A stretch of DNA of 42,324 nucleotides from Acidimicrobiaceae bacterium (GTDB lineage: Bacteria > Actinomycetota > Acidimicrobiia > Acidimicrobiales > Aldehydirespiratoraceae). Shown here one piece after another: positions 1 to 7,987 of the stretch; the stretch's first letter is position 1, and every line of letters begins with the position of its first letter. The stretch is from assembly GCA_009837445.1 (NCBI GenBank), contig VXTM01000021.1, forward strand, positions 182,767 to 225,090, written 5' to 3'. The position numbers were made by a program, and so were the translations under genes. The notes below the pieces were generated by a model, which saw only the letters and a list, made by a program, of their open reading frames with translations, did no database searches and was not told the origin of the DNA.

Positions 1-1092
1 ATCTCGCGGATCGTGACCTTCGACGGCGACCTCGAGGAGGCCTCGACCGGCCGGTCGGTGGTGGTCACCACCAGCGACGAGATCGACATCGGCCGGGGCG
101 ACGTGATCGTCGATCCGGCCCACCCGCCCCAGCGGGCCCGCCTGATGACGGCCACCATCGTGTGGATGGCGGAGGCCGACCTGGCGGTGGGGAGGGAGTA
201 CCTGCTGGCGCAGGGCGGCCAGACGATGAGCTGCCGGGTGGCGGAGGTGATGGGTCGGCTGGACGTGGACGCGCTCGAATCGGTGCCGGCCGCCGCCGTG
301 AGACTCAACGACATAGCCACCGTGACGGTCCGCACCGATGCCGAGCTGATCTTCGACCCCTACACCCAGAACCGGACCACGGGCTCGTTCATCCTGATCG
401 AGCGGTCCAGCAACGCCACGGTGGCCGCCGGGATGATCGAGGCCGCTGCGCCGGCCGCAGCGTGGGAGGCCGTCCCGGGAGCGACCCTCGAGCGCCAGCG
501 CAGCTCCATCAGCGGTGCCGAGCGGGCGGCGCGGCTTGGCCAGCGACCGGCCACGGTGCTGCTGACCGGGCTCACCGGCGCGGGCAAGTCGACGATCGCA
601 TCGGCCCTGGAACGCGAGCTATTCGAACGGGGTCGAACCACGGTGCGCCTCGACGGGGAGAACATGCGTCTGGGCGTGAGCCGGGATTTGGGATTCTCCA
701 GCCGGGACCGCTCCGAGAACGTGCGCCGCACAGCTGAGTTGGCCCGCCTGGTGAACGACCAGGGTCTCATCGCCATCGCTGCGCTGGTCGCGCCAAGCGC
801 AGCCGTCAGGGAGCGCGCCCGCGAGCTGATCGGCACCGACCGGTTCGTGGAGGTGTTCCTCGACCCCCCGCTGGAGGTGTGCCGGGCACGGGATCGCGCC
901 GGGTTGTACGAGGCCGCCGAACGGGGTGAGATCAGGCAGTTCCCTCCGGTGTCCGCCCCCTACGACAAGCCCGCCGACGCCGACCTGGTGCTGGACACGT
1001 CCCGCCTCGACGTCGACGCCTGCGTCCGGGCCATCACCGCGTGGCTCGAGGCCGGCGGGTTCATCGGCTCCGCCGAGACGCCCGAGCCGTGA
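1..1092 (+). CDS. cysNC: Bifunctional sulfate adenylyltransferase subunit 1 / APS kinase, C-terminal part (CysN-CysC fusion)
   Basis: The frame is open from base 1, so this is the 3' part of a longer gene. About the first 150 residues match the last beta-barrel domain of the CysN GTPase, which with CysD makes adenosine phosphosulfate (APS) from sulfate and ATP. A fused APS-kinase (CysC) domain follows, with a P-loop GLTGAGKST near fragment residues 190-198. The fused kinase looks divergent. The usual DGDN motif reads DGEN, GLNxDLGFS reads GVSRDLGFS, and the ISPxR loop holding the family's conserved serine reads VAPSA. The GLY...PYDKP segment is preserved. The stop overlaps the start of the next gene, a complete APS kinase, by 4 bp (GTGA), so the two are probably co-translated. 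The GTPase N-terminus lies outside the window. Identity is firm; whether the fused kinase domain is active is doubtful. Confidence 0.93.
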   Translation: MSRIVTFDGDLEEASTGRSVVVTTSDEIDIGRGDVIVDPAHPPQRARLMTATIVWMAEADLAVGREYLLAQGGQTMSCRVAEVMGRLDVDALESVPAAAVRLNDIATVTVRTDAELIFDPYTQNRTTGSFILIERSSNATVAAGMIEAAAPAAAWEAVPGATLERQRSSISGAERAARLGQRPATVLLTGLTGAGKSTIASALERELFERGRTTVRLDGENMRLGVSRDLGFSSRDRSENVRRTAELARLVNDQGLIAIAALVAPSAAVRERARELIGTDRFVEVFLDPPLEVCRARDRAGLYEAAERGEIRQFPPVSAPYDKPADADLVLDTSRLDVDACVRAITAWLEAGGFIGSAETPEP

Positions 1093-1739
1093 CGGGTGAA
1101 GGGTCGTCACCCTCCGGCGAGTCCGCCGTGGTGTGGAGCGCACCGACGGTGACGGCCGGCGACCGGGCCGGCCTGCTCGGCCACGGCGCAGTCACCGTGT
1201 GGCTCACCGGCCTGCCCGGTTCGGGAAAGTCGACGCTGGCCCACGCCGCGGTGGCGATGCTGGCAGCGGAGGGCGTGCTGGCGTACGTGCTCGACGGCGA
1301 CAACCTGCGCTTCGGCCTCAACTCCGATCTGGGCTTCTCGCCCGACGACCGGGCCGAGAACATCCGCCGGGCCGGCGAGGTGGCCGCATTGCTGCGCGAC
1401 GCGGGAGTAGTGGTGCTGGCCTCGTTCATCTCGCCCTACCGCGGCGACCGGGACCGGGCCCGCAGCCTGCACCCCGACGGCGCCTTCGTCGAGGTGTTCG
1501 TGGACGCGCCGCTGGAGGTGTGCGAACGCAGGGATCCCAAGGGCCTGTACGCCAAGGCCCGGTCGGGGGCCATCGCGGGATTGACCGGGCTCTCAGCCCC
1601 CTACGAGAAGCCCGAAAACCCGGAGCTGCGCATCGACACGTCGGCCGACGATGCGCAGACCTCGGCGGCTGTGATCGTGGCCGAGGTGCTGGCACGCGTC
1701 CGCGGATCCAGTGACGGAGGCGACAGCAACGTCGGTTAG
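1089..1739 (+). CDS. cysC: Stand-alone adenylylsulfate kinase (APS kinase)
   Basis: Phosphorylates APS to 3'-phosphoadenylyl sulfate (PAPS), the activated sulfate donor, in the cytoplasm. All family motifs are intact: P-loop GLPGSGKST, DGDNLRFGLNSDLGFS, the SFISPYR loop with the conserved serine, and the KGLYAKAR...PYEKP substrate segment. The GTG at 1089 was chosen because it overlaps the upstream stop as GTGA, typical of translational coupling. An in-frame GTG at 1041 would bury 16 more codons inside the previous gene. The protein is 216 aa, a normal CysC length. It sits directly behind a CysN-CysC fusion whose own kinase domain has lost key residues, so this copy may supply most of the activity; that part is inference. 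Confidence 0.93.
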   Translation: MTGEGSSPSGESAVVWSAPTVTAGDRAGLLGHGAVTVWLTGLPGSGKSTLAHAAVAMLAAEGVLAYVLDGDNLRFGLNSDLGFSPDDRAENIRRAGEVAALLRDAGVVVLASFISPYRGDRDRARSLHPDGAFVEVFVDAPLEVCERRDPKGLYAKARSGAIAGLTGLSAPYEKPENPELRIDTSADDAQTSAAVIVAEVLARVRGSSDGGDSNVG

Positions 1740-1742
1740 CGT
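1737..1742 (+). promoter_or_regulatory. Candidate -10 box (TAGCGT) of fbiC
   Basis: TAGCGT lies 9 nt before the fbiC ATG and overlaps the cysC stop codon. It fits the actinobacterial TANNNT pattern, and the same hexamer stands 7 nt before the pyruvate kinase start in this window. A GGAG at 1743-1746 could alternatively serve as ribosome-binding site on a cysC read-through transcript. Confidence 0.4.
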
Positions 1743-1751
1743 GGAGCCTGC

Positions 1752-4148
1752 ATGAGCTTGGACCACTTCGACGATCCGGTCGAGCTGGCCGCGCAGGCCC
1801 GCTCCATACGGGATCTCGCCCACGGCTCCAGGGTGACCTACTCGCCCAAGGTCTTCATACCGCTCACTAAACTGTGCCGCGACCGCTGCGGGTACTGCAC
1901 CTTCGCCCAGCCGCCGGCCCGGCTGGAAGCGCCCTACCTGACCGAGGAACAGGTCCTGGAGATCGCCCGGGCCGGTGCCCGGCAGGGCTGCCATGAGGCG
2001 CTGTTCACGCTGGGCGAGAGGCCGGAACTGCGCTACCCGGTGGCCCGCGACTGGCTCGACCGCCACGGCTACGCCAGCACCGTCGACTATGTGGCCGCCA
2101 TGGCCCGCAGCGTGCTGGACGCCACCGGCCTGCTCCCTCACGCCAACACCGGCGCCATGAACGCCGGGGAGCTGGCGACGCTGCGCGAGGTGGCACCGAG
2201 CCAGGGAATGATGATCGAGACGCTCAACGCCGGCCTCGACGCCCACCGGGGCGCCCCCGACAAGACTCCGGAGCGCCGTCTGGCCACCCTCGAGGCCGCC
2301 GGCGAGCTCCAGATCCCCTACACCACCGGCATCCTGGTGGGAATCGGCGAGAGCCGGGCCGACCGTGTCGAGGCGCTGGAGGCCATCGCCGAGTCGCACC
2401 GCCGGTGGGGCCACGTCCAGGAGGTGATCGTCCAGAACTTCCTGCCCAAGCCGCAAACGGGCATGCAGCACTGGGCGCCGTGCCCGCGGGCCGACCACCT
2501 CGACGCCATCTCCCTGGCCCGGGTGATCCTGCCGCCTGAGGTGCATGTTCAGGCGCCGCCGAACCTGGCCGCCGACTTCGGCGAGCTGCTGGCCGCGGGG
2601 ATCGACGACTGGGGCGGTGTGTCGCCGGTCACGGCCGATCATGTGAACCCTGAGCGTCCCTGGCCGGACCTGGACCGGCTGAGGGAGGTGACCGAGGCGG
2701 CCGGGCATGTGCTGGCCCCCCGCCTGACCGTTCACCCGTCGTACGTGCGCGACGCCGGCCGCTGGATCGACGAGGGGCTGCACTTCGCGGTGATCGACCG
2801 CAGCGACGCCGAGGGCTTCGGGCGCGACGACCCCGGCTCGCAGTTCCCGGAGCGGACCATGGAGCGGGCCCGGGCCGGCGACGGCGCCGACGTGGAGCTG
2901 GTCGGAGAGCGCTCCACCCAGTGGTACTCGGGGGCGGGCACCGACCCGACCGTCCTCGTCCCGGGCGGGGCCGCTGCCCGTGGAGCGGTCGGCGAGGTGC
3001 TGCAGGGCGTCACCGGTGGCTCCGAGGTCGGTCTCGACGAGATCGTCACCCTGTTCGGCGCCCGGGGCCCCGAAGTGGCCGCAGTGGCCGAGGTCGCCGA
3101 CGACCTGCGGCGCTCCATCGTGGGCGACGACGTGACCTGGGTGGCCAACCGCAACATCAACTACACCAACGTCTGCACCTTCAAGTGCCGTTTCTGCGGC
3201 TTCTCCAAGGGGCCCCTGTCCCTCAACCTGAGGGGCACCCCCTACCTGCTGGAGATCTCCGAGATCGTGCGGCGGTCGCAAGAGGCCTGGGAGCTCGGGG
3301 CGACCGAGGTGTGCCTGCAGGGCGGGATCCATCCCGAGTTCGACGGGAACTACTACATCGACGTGGCCCAGGCCGTTCACGCCGAGGTGCCCCACATCCA
3401 CATCCACGGGTTCACCGCGCTGGAGGTGACCGAGGGCGCCCGGCGCAACCGCGAACCCCTCGACGGCTACCTGCGCCGCCTGATGGACGCCGGCCAGCAG
3501 TCACTACCGGGAACCGCCGCGGAGATCCTCGACGACGAGGTCCGGGCCACCCTCTGCCCCGACAAGATCACCACCGACGAGTGGCTGGAGTGCCACCGCA
3601 TCGCCCACGGCATCGGCCTGGGCTCCAACGTGACCATCATGTTCGGGTCGATCGAGCGACCGGAGCATTGGGCCCGGCACATGCTGAGGACCCGGGAACT
3701 GCAGGCTGAGACCGGCGGGTTCACCGAGTTCGTGGGGCTGCCGTTCGTCCACATGGCCTCCCCCATCTATCTCCAGCGCCGGGCCCGGCGGGGGCCGACG
3801 TTCCGCGAGGTGCTGCTCATGCACGCGGTCGCCCGCATCGCCTACCGGGGCTACATCGACAACATCCAGGGCTCGTGGGTGAAGCTCGGCTTCAAGTCGA
3901 TCGAGCAACTTCTCCAGGCCGGGGTCAACGACCTAGGCGGCACTCTCATGGACGAGAACATCTCGAGAGCCGCTGGCGCCGAGCACGGGCAGGGCGCCAC
4001 CTCCGACGACTTCCAACGGCTGGTCGAGCCCCTCGGGCGCCGCCTGGTGCAGCGGACCACGCTCTACGGCCGGGTCGACCCCGATGCCTCGCACCGGGCC
4101 GCCTCCAACGGCAGGCGGCGCGTCCGCGTGGCCGTCACGGCCCGGTAG
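1752..4148 (+). CDS. fbiC: FO synthase, fused CofG/CofH type (coenzyme F420 biosynthesis)
   Basis: Joins a tyrosine-derived fragment to 5-amino-6-ribitylamino-uracil to make FO, the deazaflavin chromophore of coenzyme F420. Two radical-SAM modules lie in one 798-aa chain. The CofG half has the CxxxCxxC iron-sulfur motif at Cys42, Cys46 and Cys49 (CRDRCGYC). The CofH half has it at Cys475, Cys479 and Cys482 (CTFKCRFC). Length and order match actinobacterial FbiC; archaea and cyanobacteria usually encode the halves separately. Start ATG 1752 has a GGAG about 5 nt upstream and a TAGCGT box. No other F420 gene is in the window. Its presence implies F420-dependent redox enzymes elsewhere in the genome. 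Identification is very secure. Confidence 0.97.
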   Translation: MSLDHFDDPVELAAQARSIRDLAHGSRVTYSPKVFIPLTKLCRDRCGYCTFAQPPARLEAPYLTEEQVLEIARAGARQGCHEALFTLGERPELRYPVARDWLDRHGYASTVDYVAAMARSVLDATGLLPHANTGAMNAGELATLREVAPSQGMMIETLNAGLDAHRGAPDKTPERRLATLEAAGELQIPYTTGILVGIGESRADRVEALEAIAESHRRWGHVQEVIVQNFLPKPQTGMQHWAPCPRADHLDAISLARVILPPEVHVQAPPNLAADFGELLAAGIDDWGGVSPVTADHVNPERPWPDLDRLREVTEAAGHVLAPRLTVHPSYVRDAGRWIDEGLHFAVIDRSDAEGFGRDDPGSQFPERTMERARAGDGADVELVGERSTQWYSGAGTDPTVLVPGGAAARGAVGEVLQGVTGGSEVGLDEIVTLFGARGPEVAAVAEVADDLRRSIVGDDVTWVANRNINYTNVCTFKCRFCGFSKGPLSLNLRGTPYLLEISEIVRRSQEAWELGATEVCLQGGIHPEFDGNYYIDVAQAVHAEVPHIHIHGFTALEVTEGARRNREPLDGYLRRLMDAGQQSLPGTAAEILDDEVRATLCPDKITTDEWLECHRIAHGIGLGSNVTIMFGSIERPEHWARHMLRTRELQAETGGFTEFVGLPFVHMASPIYLQRRARRGPTFREVLLMHAVARIAYRGYIDNIQGSWVKLGFKSIEQLLQAGVNDLGGTLMDENISRAAGAEHGQGATSDDFQRLVEPLGRRLVQRTTLYGRVDPDASHRAASNGRRRVRVAVTAR

Positions 4149-4168
4149 CCTCCCAGCCACGCGGGCGG

Positions 4169-4360
4169 CTACCCATCGGATCGCAGGAGGTGCGCGGCCT
4201 TCTCGACGGCCCTACGGGCCTGACCGAGCCGCTTCTCAGTGTCCGAGGGCTTCGTTTCACCAGCCTCGATGGACTCCCGGAGACTCTCAAGTGCTAGATC
4301 CGCAATCTCTTCGGCAATGGCCGAGAGCCTCTCTGAAATATCATGACGCTTATCAACCAT
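4169..4360 (-). CDS. Small helical protein of unknown function
   Basis: A 63-aa soluble protein read from ATG 4360, placed between fbiC and the ClC gene on the opposite strand. An AAGGTG sequence 6 nt upstream is a usable ribosome-binding site. A GTG at 4369 would add three residues (MSG). The sequence is charged, predicted almost entirely alpha-helical, and has heptad-like leucine/alanine spacing (ISERLSAIAEEIADLALESL), suggesting a short coiled coil or helical hairpin. There is no cysteine, signal or membrane segment. I do not recognise the family. The DNA looks less GC-biased than its neighbours. Kept because the frame fills the gap between two genes and has a sensible start. Confidence 0.55.
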   Translation of the reverse strand: MVDKRHDISERLSAIAEEIADLALESLRESIEAGETKPSDTEKRLGQARRAVEKAAHLLRSDG

Positions 4361-4388
4361 GCCTGACACCTTAACGCAGACCTAGCGC

Positions 4389-6074
4389 ATGCAGAACTTC
4401 AGGAGGACCTTCGGCGCGGCCCGCAATCCCCGTCTCCTGGCTGCCTCGGCGGCCACCGGGGTAATCGTGGCCGTGCTCGTGGCCGCTTTCGAGACGGTGG
4501 CGCTGCACATAGTGCTCGAGCGGGTGCTGGAGCAGCACCTCGCGGTGCTGGCGCTGGCCCCGATCCTTGGCATCGCGGCTTCCAAGCTGGTGCTGCGAAC
4601 GGTGGGCGGCGACACTTCCAGCCGGACCGCCGACGAGTACATCCGAGCGTTCCACGAGCGCCATCCCAGCATCCCGATGCGGTACCTGCCGGCCAAGCTG
4701 CTGGCCGGGATCGCCACCATCGGCGGGGGTGGCGCGGTGGGCCTCGAGGGCCCGTCGATCTACGCCGGGTCCTCGACGGGTCTGTTCGTCCACGAGCGCC
4801 TGGGGCGCTTCTTCCGGCGCGACGAGGCCCGGATACTGCTAACCGCCGGGGCCGCAGCCGGGGTGGCCGCCGTGTTCAAGACACCGGCCACCGGGGTGAT
4901 CTTCGCCATCGAGGCCCCCTACCGCGACGATGTGACCCCCCAGGCGCTGCTGCCGTCGCTGATCGCGTCGGCGGCCAGCTACGTGACCTTCGTGTTCCTC
5001 GTGGGCACCACCCCGGTCGTCCCGTTCCTCGGCGACGGCGGGGTGGGCGCGGGCAGCACCTCGGTGCTGGACGTGCAGATCGGCGACCTGCTGGGCGCGC
5101 TCATCCTGGGGATCGCGGCCGGGCTCGGGGGCCGGGGCTTCGCCTGGTTGGTGCGCCGGGCCAAGCACGCCACCCACACGATCTCCTGGCCGAGGCGGGC
5201 GCTCGCGGCGGCTGCCGTCATGGCCGGGCTGGTGCTGCTGGCCGACGCCGCCTTCGACGAGGTCCTCAGCCTCGGCCCCGGCATCAGGGCCATGGAGTGG
5301 GTGGTGCAGCAGGACGCCCTGGGGCTGATAGCGCTGCTGTTCGGTGTGCGGATCGCGGCCACGCTGGCCACCATCCTGGGCGACGGAGTCGGGGGACTGT
5401 TCATCCCGCTGGCGACTCTGGGCGTGATCGTGGGACAGTTCGTCGGGGTGGCCCTGGACGCGGAGTCGACCGGCCTGTACGCCACCCTGGGGCTGGCCGC
5501 CTTCCTCGGAGCCGGGTACCGGGCCCCTATCGCGGCGGTGATGTTCGTGGCCGAGTCCACCGGAGCGGCCGCGTTCGTGGTGCCCGCGCTGGTGGCCGCG
5601 GCCGTGAGCCAGGTGGTGGGAGGCCCGTCGTCGGTGGCCGAGTACCAGCGGTCCAAGCGGATGGGCCACCTCGAGCAGCGCTTCACCCTGCCGCTCAGCT
5701 CCATACTCACCACCGACGTCCTGACCGTCCCACCCGATGCCACCGTGTCGGAGTTCGTGTACATGCACGTTCTCGGCCGGCGTGAGCGGGTGGTGCCGGT
5801 GGTGTCCGGCAGCCAGTACCTGGGAATGGCCGAACTTTCCAGGCTCTCGTCGGTGAGCAGGGACCAGTGGGAGACCACCTCGGTGGAGTCGATGATGGCG
5901 ACGGACCTGCCGGCCGGCTCCCCGTCGTGGACGGTGCGCGACGCGGTGGTCGCCATGGAGGGCGCCGACATCGAGGTCCTGGCGGTGACCGACAACGCCG
6001 GCAACTTCATCGGCGTGGTCACCGAGGACGACGTCGTGCGTCTCGGCGAGATCTTGGACGAGACCGAGGGATGA
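4389..6074 (+). CDS. ClC-family anion channel/transporter with C-terminal CBS pair
   Basis: An integral membrane protein of 561 aa. Residues 1-420 form the ClC pore: the GxEGP motif carries the gating glutamate (Glu120 in GLEGP), VFKTPATGVIFAIE matches the helix before the proton-glutamate position, GGLFIP matches the GxFxP motif, and GAGYRAPIAAVMFVAE the next conserved helix. Residues about 430-560 form two CBS domains that commonly bind adenine nucleotides. At the place of the 'proton glutamate' of E. coli ClC (second E of IIEE) the sequence has Ala176. The early GSGIP chloride-binding motif is not recognisable. Family knowledge then favours a passive channel or uncoupled transporter over a Cl-/H+ antiporter; that is inference. 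No strong ribosome-binding site precedes ATG 4389. Confidence 0.92.
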   Translation: MQNFRRTFGAARNPRLLAASAATGVIVAVLVAAFETVALHIVLERVLEQHLAVLALAPILGIAASKLVLRTVGGDTSSRTADEYIRAFHERHPSIPMRYLPAKLLAGIATIGGGGAVGLEGPSIYAGSSTGLFVHERLGRFFRRDEARILLTAGAAAGVAAVFKTPATGVIFAIEAPYRDDVTPQALLPSLIASAASYVTFVFLVGTTPVVPFLGDGGVGAGSTSVLDVQIGDLLGALILGIAAGLGGRGFAWLVRRAKHATHTISWPRRALAAAAVMAGLVLLADAAFDEVLSLGPGIRAMEWVVQQDALGLIALLFGVRIAATLATILGDGVGGLFIPLATLGVIVGQFVGVALDAESTGLYATLGLAAFLGAGYRAPIAAVMFVAESTGAAAFVVPALVAAAVSQVVGGPSSVAEYQRSKRMGHLEQRFTLPLSSILTTDVLTVPPDATVSEFVYMHVLGRRERVVPVVSGSQYLGMAELSRLSSVSRDQWETTSVESMMATDLPAGSPSWTVRDAVVAMEGADIEVLAVTDNAGNFIGVVTEDDVVRLGEILDETEG

Positions 6075-6091
6075 CCGGCCCGAGCGGCTGA

Positions 6092-6109
6092 CTCCGGCGA
6101 GCACCGGAG
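6092..6109. terminator. Hairpin between convergent genes, possible bidirectional terminator
   Basis: CTCCGG-cgagca-CCGGAG is a perfect 6-bp stem in the 45-bp gap between the ClC gene (plus) and the small gene at 6120-6383 (minus). There is no T-tract, so its terminator role is suggested by position only. Confidence 0.35.
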
Positions 6110-6119
6110 GCAGCGCGAG

Positions 6120-6383
6120 TCAGTCGTCGTCAGCCGCCAACTCCGCCTCGGCCAACTCCTCGTCCTCGAACTCCTCGGCCCAAGATGCGTGCTCGGGCTT
6201 CACGTAGTCGTCCGGTTCGTTGAACGATTCGATCAGACCCTGGAGGTCATCCACCTGCGAGCGCTTGAACTTGCGGGCTTCCTCATACCTTCGGTGTCGA
6301 CCCTTCTTCACGGTCCCAACTCCCGGTTTGACGATTTCGCAGCGTTCGAAAGTGTATCGGAGACCTGCGACCGGCCCACGCAC
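6120..6383 (-). CDS. Small protein of unknown function, basic N-half and acidic tail
   Basis: An 87-aa protein read from GTG 6383, which has a very good GGAGGAG ribosome-binding site 6-7 nt upstream. A TTG at 6410 would overlap the RNase D stop and add nine residues. The first half is basic (VKKGRHRRYEEARKFKRS); the last 25 residues are strongly acidic (EEFEDEELAEAELAADDD). It has one cysteine and no signal or membrane segment. It follows the RNase D gene with a 23-bp gap on the same strand, so it is likely co-transcribed. The split charge suggests nucleic-acid or protein binding, but I do not recognise the family and assign no function. Confidence 0.7.
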   Translation of the reverse strand: MRGPVAGLRYTFERCEIVKPGVGTVKKGRHRRYEEARKFKRSQVDDLQGLIESFNEPDDYVKPEHASWAEEFEDEELAEAELAADDD

Positions 6384-6406
6384 ACGCCTCTCCTCCAGGT
6401 CAACGA

Positions 6407-7570
6407 TCAAACGACCGGTCGGCCGCTGCGCTCCTCCAACACGAGCTGGCCGTCGTCGAAGGCCAGCGCAGCCTCGCCGTCGACCAGCCGCCGTATCGGC
6501 TCACCCACGATGTCGGATCTCCATCCCGTCGACAGCCGGGCGTCGGCGTCTCCTCGGATCAGGGCTTCGATATCGGCGCGTGTGGCCAGCAGCGAGGGCT
6601 CGATCATGCGCTCCCGGGCGAGCTGGCCGACCCAGGAGGTGACCAGGCCCACCGCGGGACGGAGGCGTTCGGCTTGATCGGAGCGTCTCCGGGGCGCCGG
6701 AGGCGGTCGCCAGTCCGAGGCGAGCCCGTCAGCGACAGCCTTGAGGATGGCTGGCCCCAACCGGCCGCGGGCCATCCCCTCGCCCACCCCCCGCACCGCC
6801 GCCAGATCCTCGACCGTGCGAGGTGCGGACCTGGCGATCGACACGACGGCCATGTCGGGCAGGACGTGGCGCACGGGCTGGTTGACCCGGGCCGCCCTCA
6901 GCTCGCGCCACATCGCCACCGATCGCACAACCGGCAGATCGCGGCGCCTCAGGTGCCGGACGTCCTTGAGCCTGGTCCAGGCGTCCTCGGGTCGCTGGAT
7001 GCGGCGGCTCCGCTCCAGCAACAGATCGAATTCGGTCTCGGCCCAGCCGAGCCGACCCAGCTCCTGCAGCCGTGACGACAGCCGGTCATGGATGTCCAGC
7101 AGGTGCATTACGTCGCTGGCCGCGTACTCGAGCTGCGAGGTCTTGAGCGGCCGCACCAGCCAATCGGTGAGCCGGTCCGCCTTGGGGGGCCTCCAGCCGA
7201 TCTCGCTCTCGTACAGCGAGGACAGCGCAGGCGTGCCGTGGCCGAGGAACCCGGCCGCTATCTGGGTGTCGAAGATCCGCTCCGGGACCGCCCCGCAGCA
7301 GTGCTCAAGGACCTCCAGGTCCTGACCGGCTGCATGGGCCACCATCAGCCCGTTCCCGGAGAGCACCTCCGACAGCGGGCCGACATCGACAGCCAGAGGA
7401 TCGATCAGCACCAGGTCATCGGGCCAGGAGACCTGGATCAGGGCGGCCTCGGGGCGGTAGGTGCGCTCGCGGTGGAACTCGGTGTCGAGGGCGTACCGGG
7501 GCTCGCCGCGGAGCGCGGCCACCGCGGTTCGCAGCCCGGCGTCGGAGTCGATGTAGCGGTAGTCCCCCAC
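6407..7570 (-). CDS. rnd: Ribonuclease D (3'-5' exoribonuclease, DEDD family with HRDC domain)
   Basis: Trims 3' ends of tRNA precursors and other RNAs. With the GTG 7570 start the protein is 387 aa, close to E. coli RNase D. DEDD catalytic motifs are visible: ExoI ALDTEF (Asp29, Glu31), ExoII AHAAGQDLEVL, and ExoIII YAASDVMHLLDIHD. An HRDC domain follows at about residues 210-290 (RELRAARVNQPVRHVLPD...), then a helical C-terminal region. The frame remains open far upstream but overlaps the rhodanese gene. Realistic starts are TTG 7591, which overlaps the rhodanese stop as TTGA, or GTG 7570. Either way it is closely coupled behind the rhodanese gene. Confidence 0.93.
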   Translation of the reverse strand: MGDYRYIDSDAGLRTAVAALRGEPRYALDTEFHRERTYRPEAALIQVSWPDDLVLIDPLAVDVGPLSEVLSGNGLMVAHAAGQDLEVLEHCCGAVPERIFDTQIAAGFLGHGTPALSSLYESEIGWRPPKADRLTDWLVRPLKTSQLEYAASDVMHLLDIHDRLSSRLQELGRLGWAETEFDLLLERSRRIQRPEDAWTRLKDVRHLRRRDLPVVRSVAMWRELRAARVNQPVRHVLPDMAVVSIARSAPRTVEDLAAVRGVGEGMARGRLGPAILKAVADGLASDWRPPPAPRRRSDQAERLRPAVGLVTSWVGQLARERMIEPSLLATRADIEALIRGDADARLSTGWRSDIVGEPIRRLVDGEAALAFDDGQLVLEERSGRPVV

Positions 7571-7587
7571 CGCCCCAGCTCGGCCTC

Positions 7588-7929
7588 TCAAGCCGGCTCG
7601 GGGCCCGTCTCGACCGGCCGGCCCGACTCGTGCCAGGCCTTGGTGCCCCCGGCGACATTCACCGCGTCGACGCCGCAGGCTCGCAGGAACCCGACAGCTT
7701 GGCCGCTTCGCCCCCCCACAGCGCACACCACGCACACCGCCTGACCTGCGGCTGCGGCCCGGAAGTCCTCCACCGCCTCGGGGACCGTCGCCAGCGGCAC
7801 CAGCACGGCGCCGGGTATGCGGACCTCCTCGTACTCGTCGAGCTCGCGCACATCGAAGACTGCGGCGCCCGCGGCTCGCCTGCGGTCGAGCTCGTCGATA
7901 TCGATCTCGGGAATCTCAGCGGCGTCCAT
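7588..7929 (-). CDS. Single-domain rhodanese (sulfurtransferase-like)
   Basis: A 113-aa cytoplasmic protein consisting of one rhodanese domain. AVFDVRELDEYEEVRIPGAVLVPL is the usual N-terminal half. The active-site loop is CAVGGRS with Cys69 as persulfide carrier, and the fold ends with VNVAGGTKAWHESGRP. Such proteins pass sulfane sulfur to acceptors, and the physiological partner cannot be read from sequence. ATG 7929 has an AAAGAGG ribosome-binding site 6 nt upstream. A TACGAT -10-like box (7958-7963, minus) gives a leader of roughly 20-25 nt. It heads a likely transcription unit with RNase D and the small protein at 6120-6383. Confidence 0.92.
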   Translation of the reverse strand: MDAAEIPEIDIDELDRRRAAGAAVFDVRELDEYEEVRIPGAVLVPLATVPEAVEDFRAAAAGQAVCVVCAVGGRSGQAVGFLRACGVDAVNVAGGTKAWHESGRPVETGPEPA

Positions 7930-7957
7930 GCCTGCCTCTTTGGTGGGGTAGCCGGCA

Positions 7958-7963
7958 ATCGTA
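7958..7963 (-). promoter_or_regulatory. Candidate -10 box (TACGAT) of the rhodanese-rnd unit
   Basis: TACGAT in minus-strand sense, 28 nt before the rhodanese ATG. A TTGACA at 7986-7991 lies 22 bp upstream, too far for a standard 17-bp spacer, so only the -10 is proposed. Confidence 0.35.
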
Positions 7964-7987
7964 GTGCGACACCGGCACCTGGCCGTG

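Noticed and set aside
1593..3407. 604-codon minus-strand frame opposite fbiC, and other long antisense frames (e.g. opposite the AftD-like, gltB and putA genes)
   Set aside because: Shadows of strongly biased coding DNA on the other strand; Arg/His/Gly/Val-rich with no domain.
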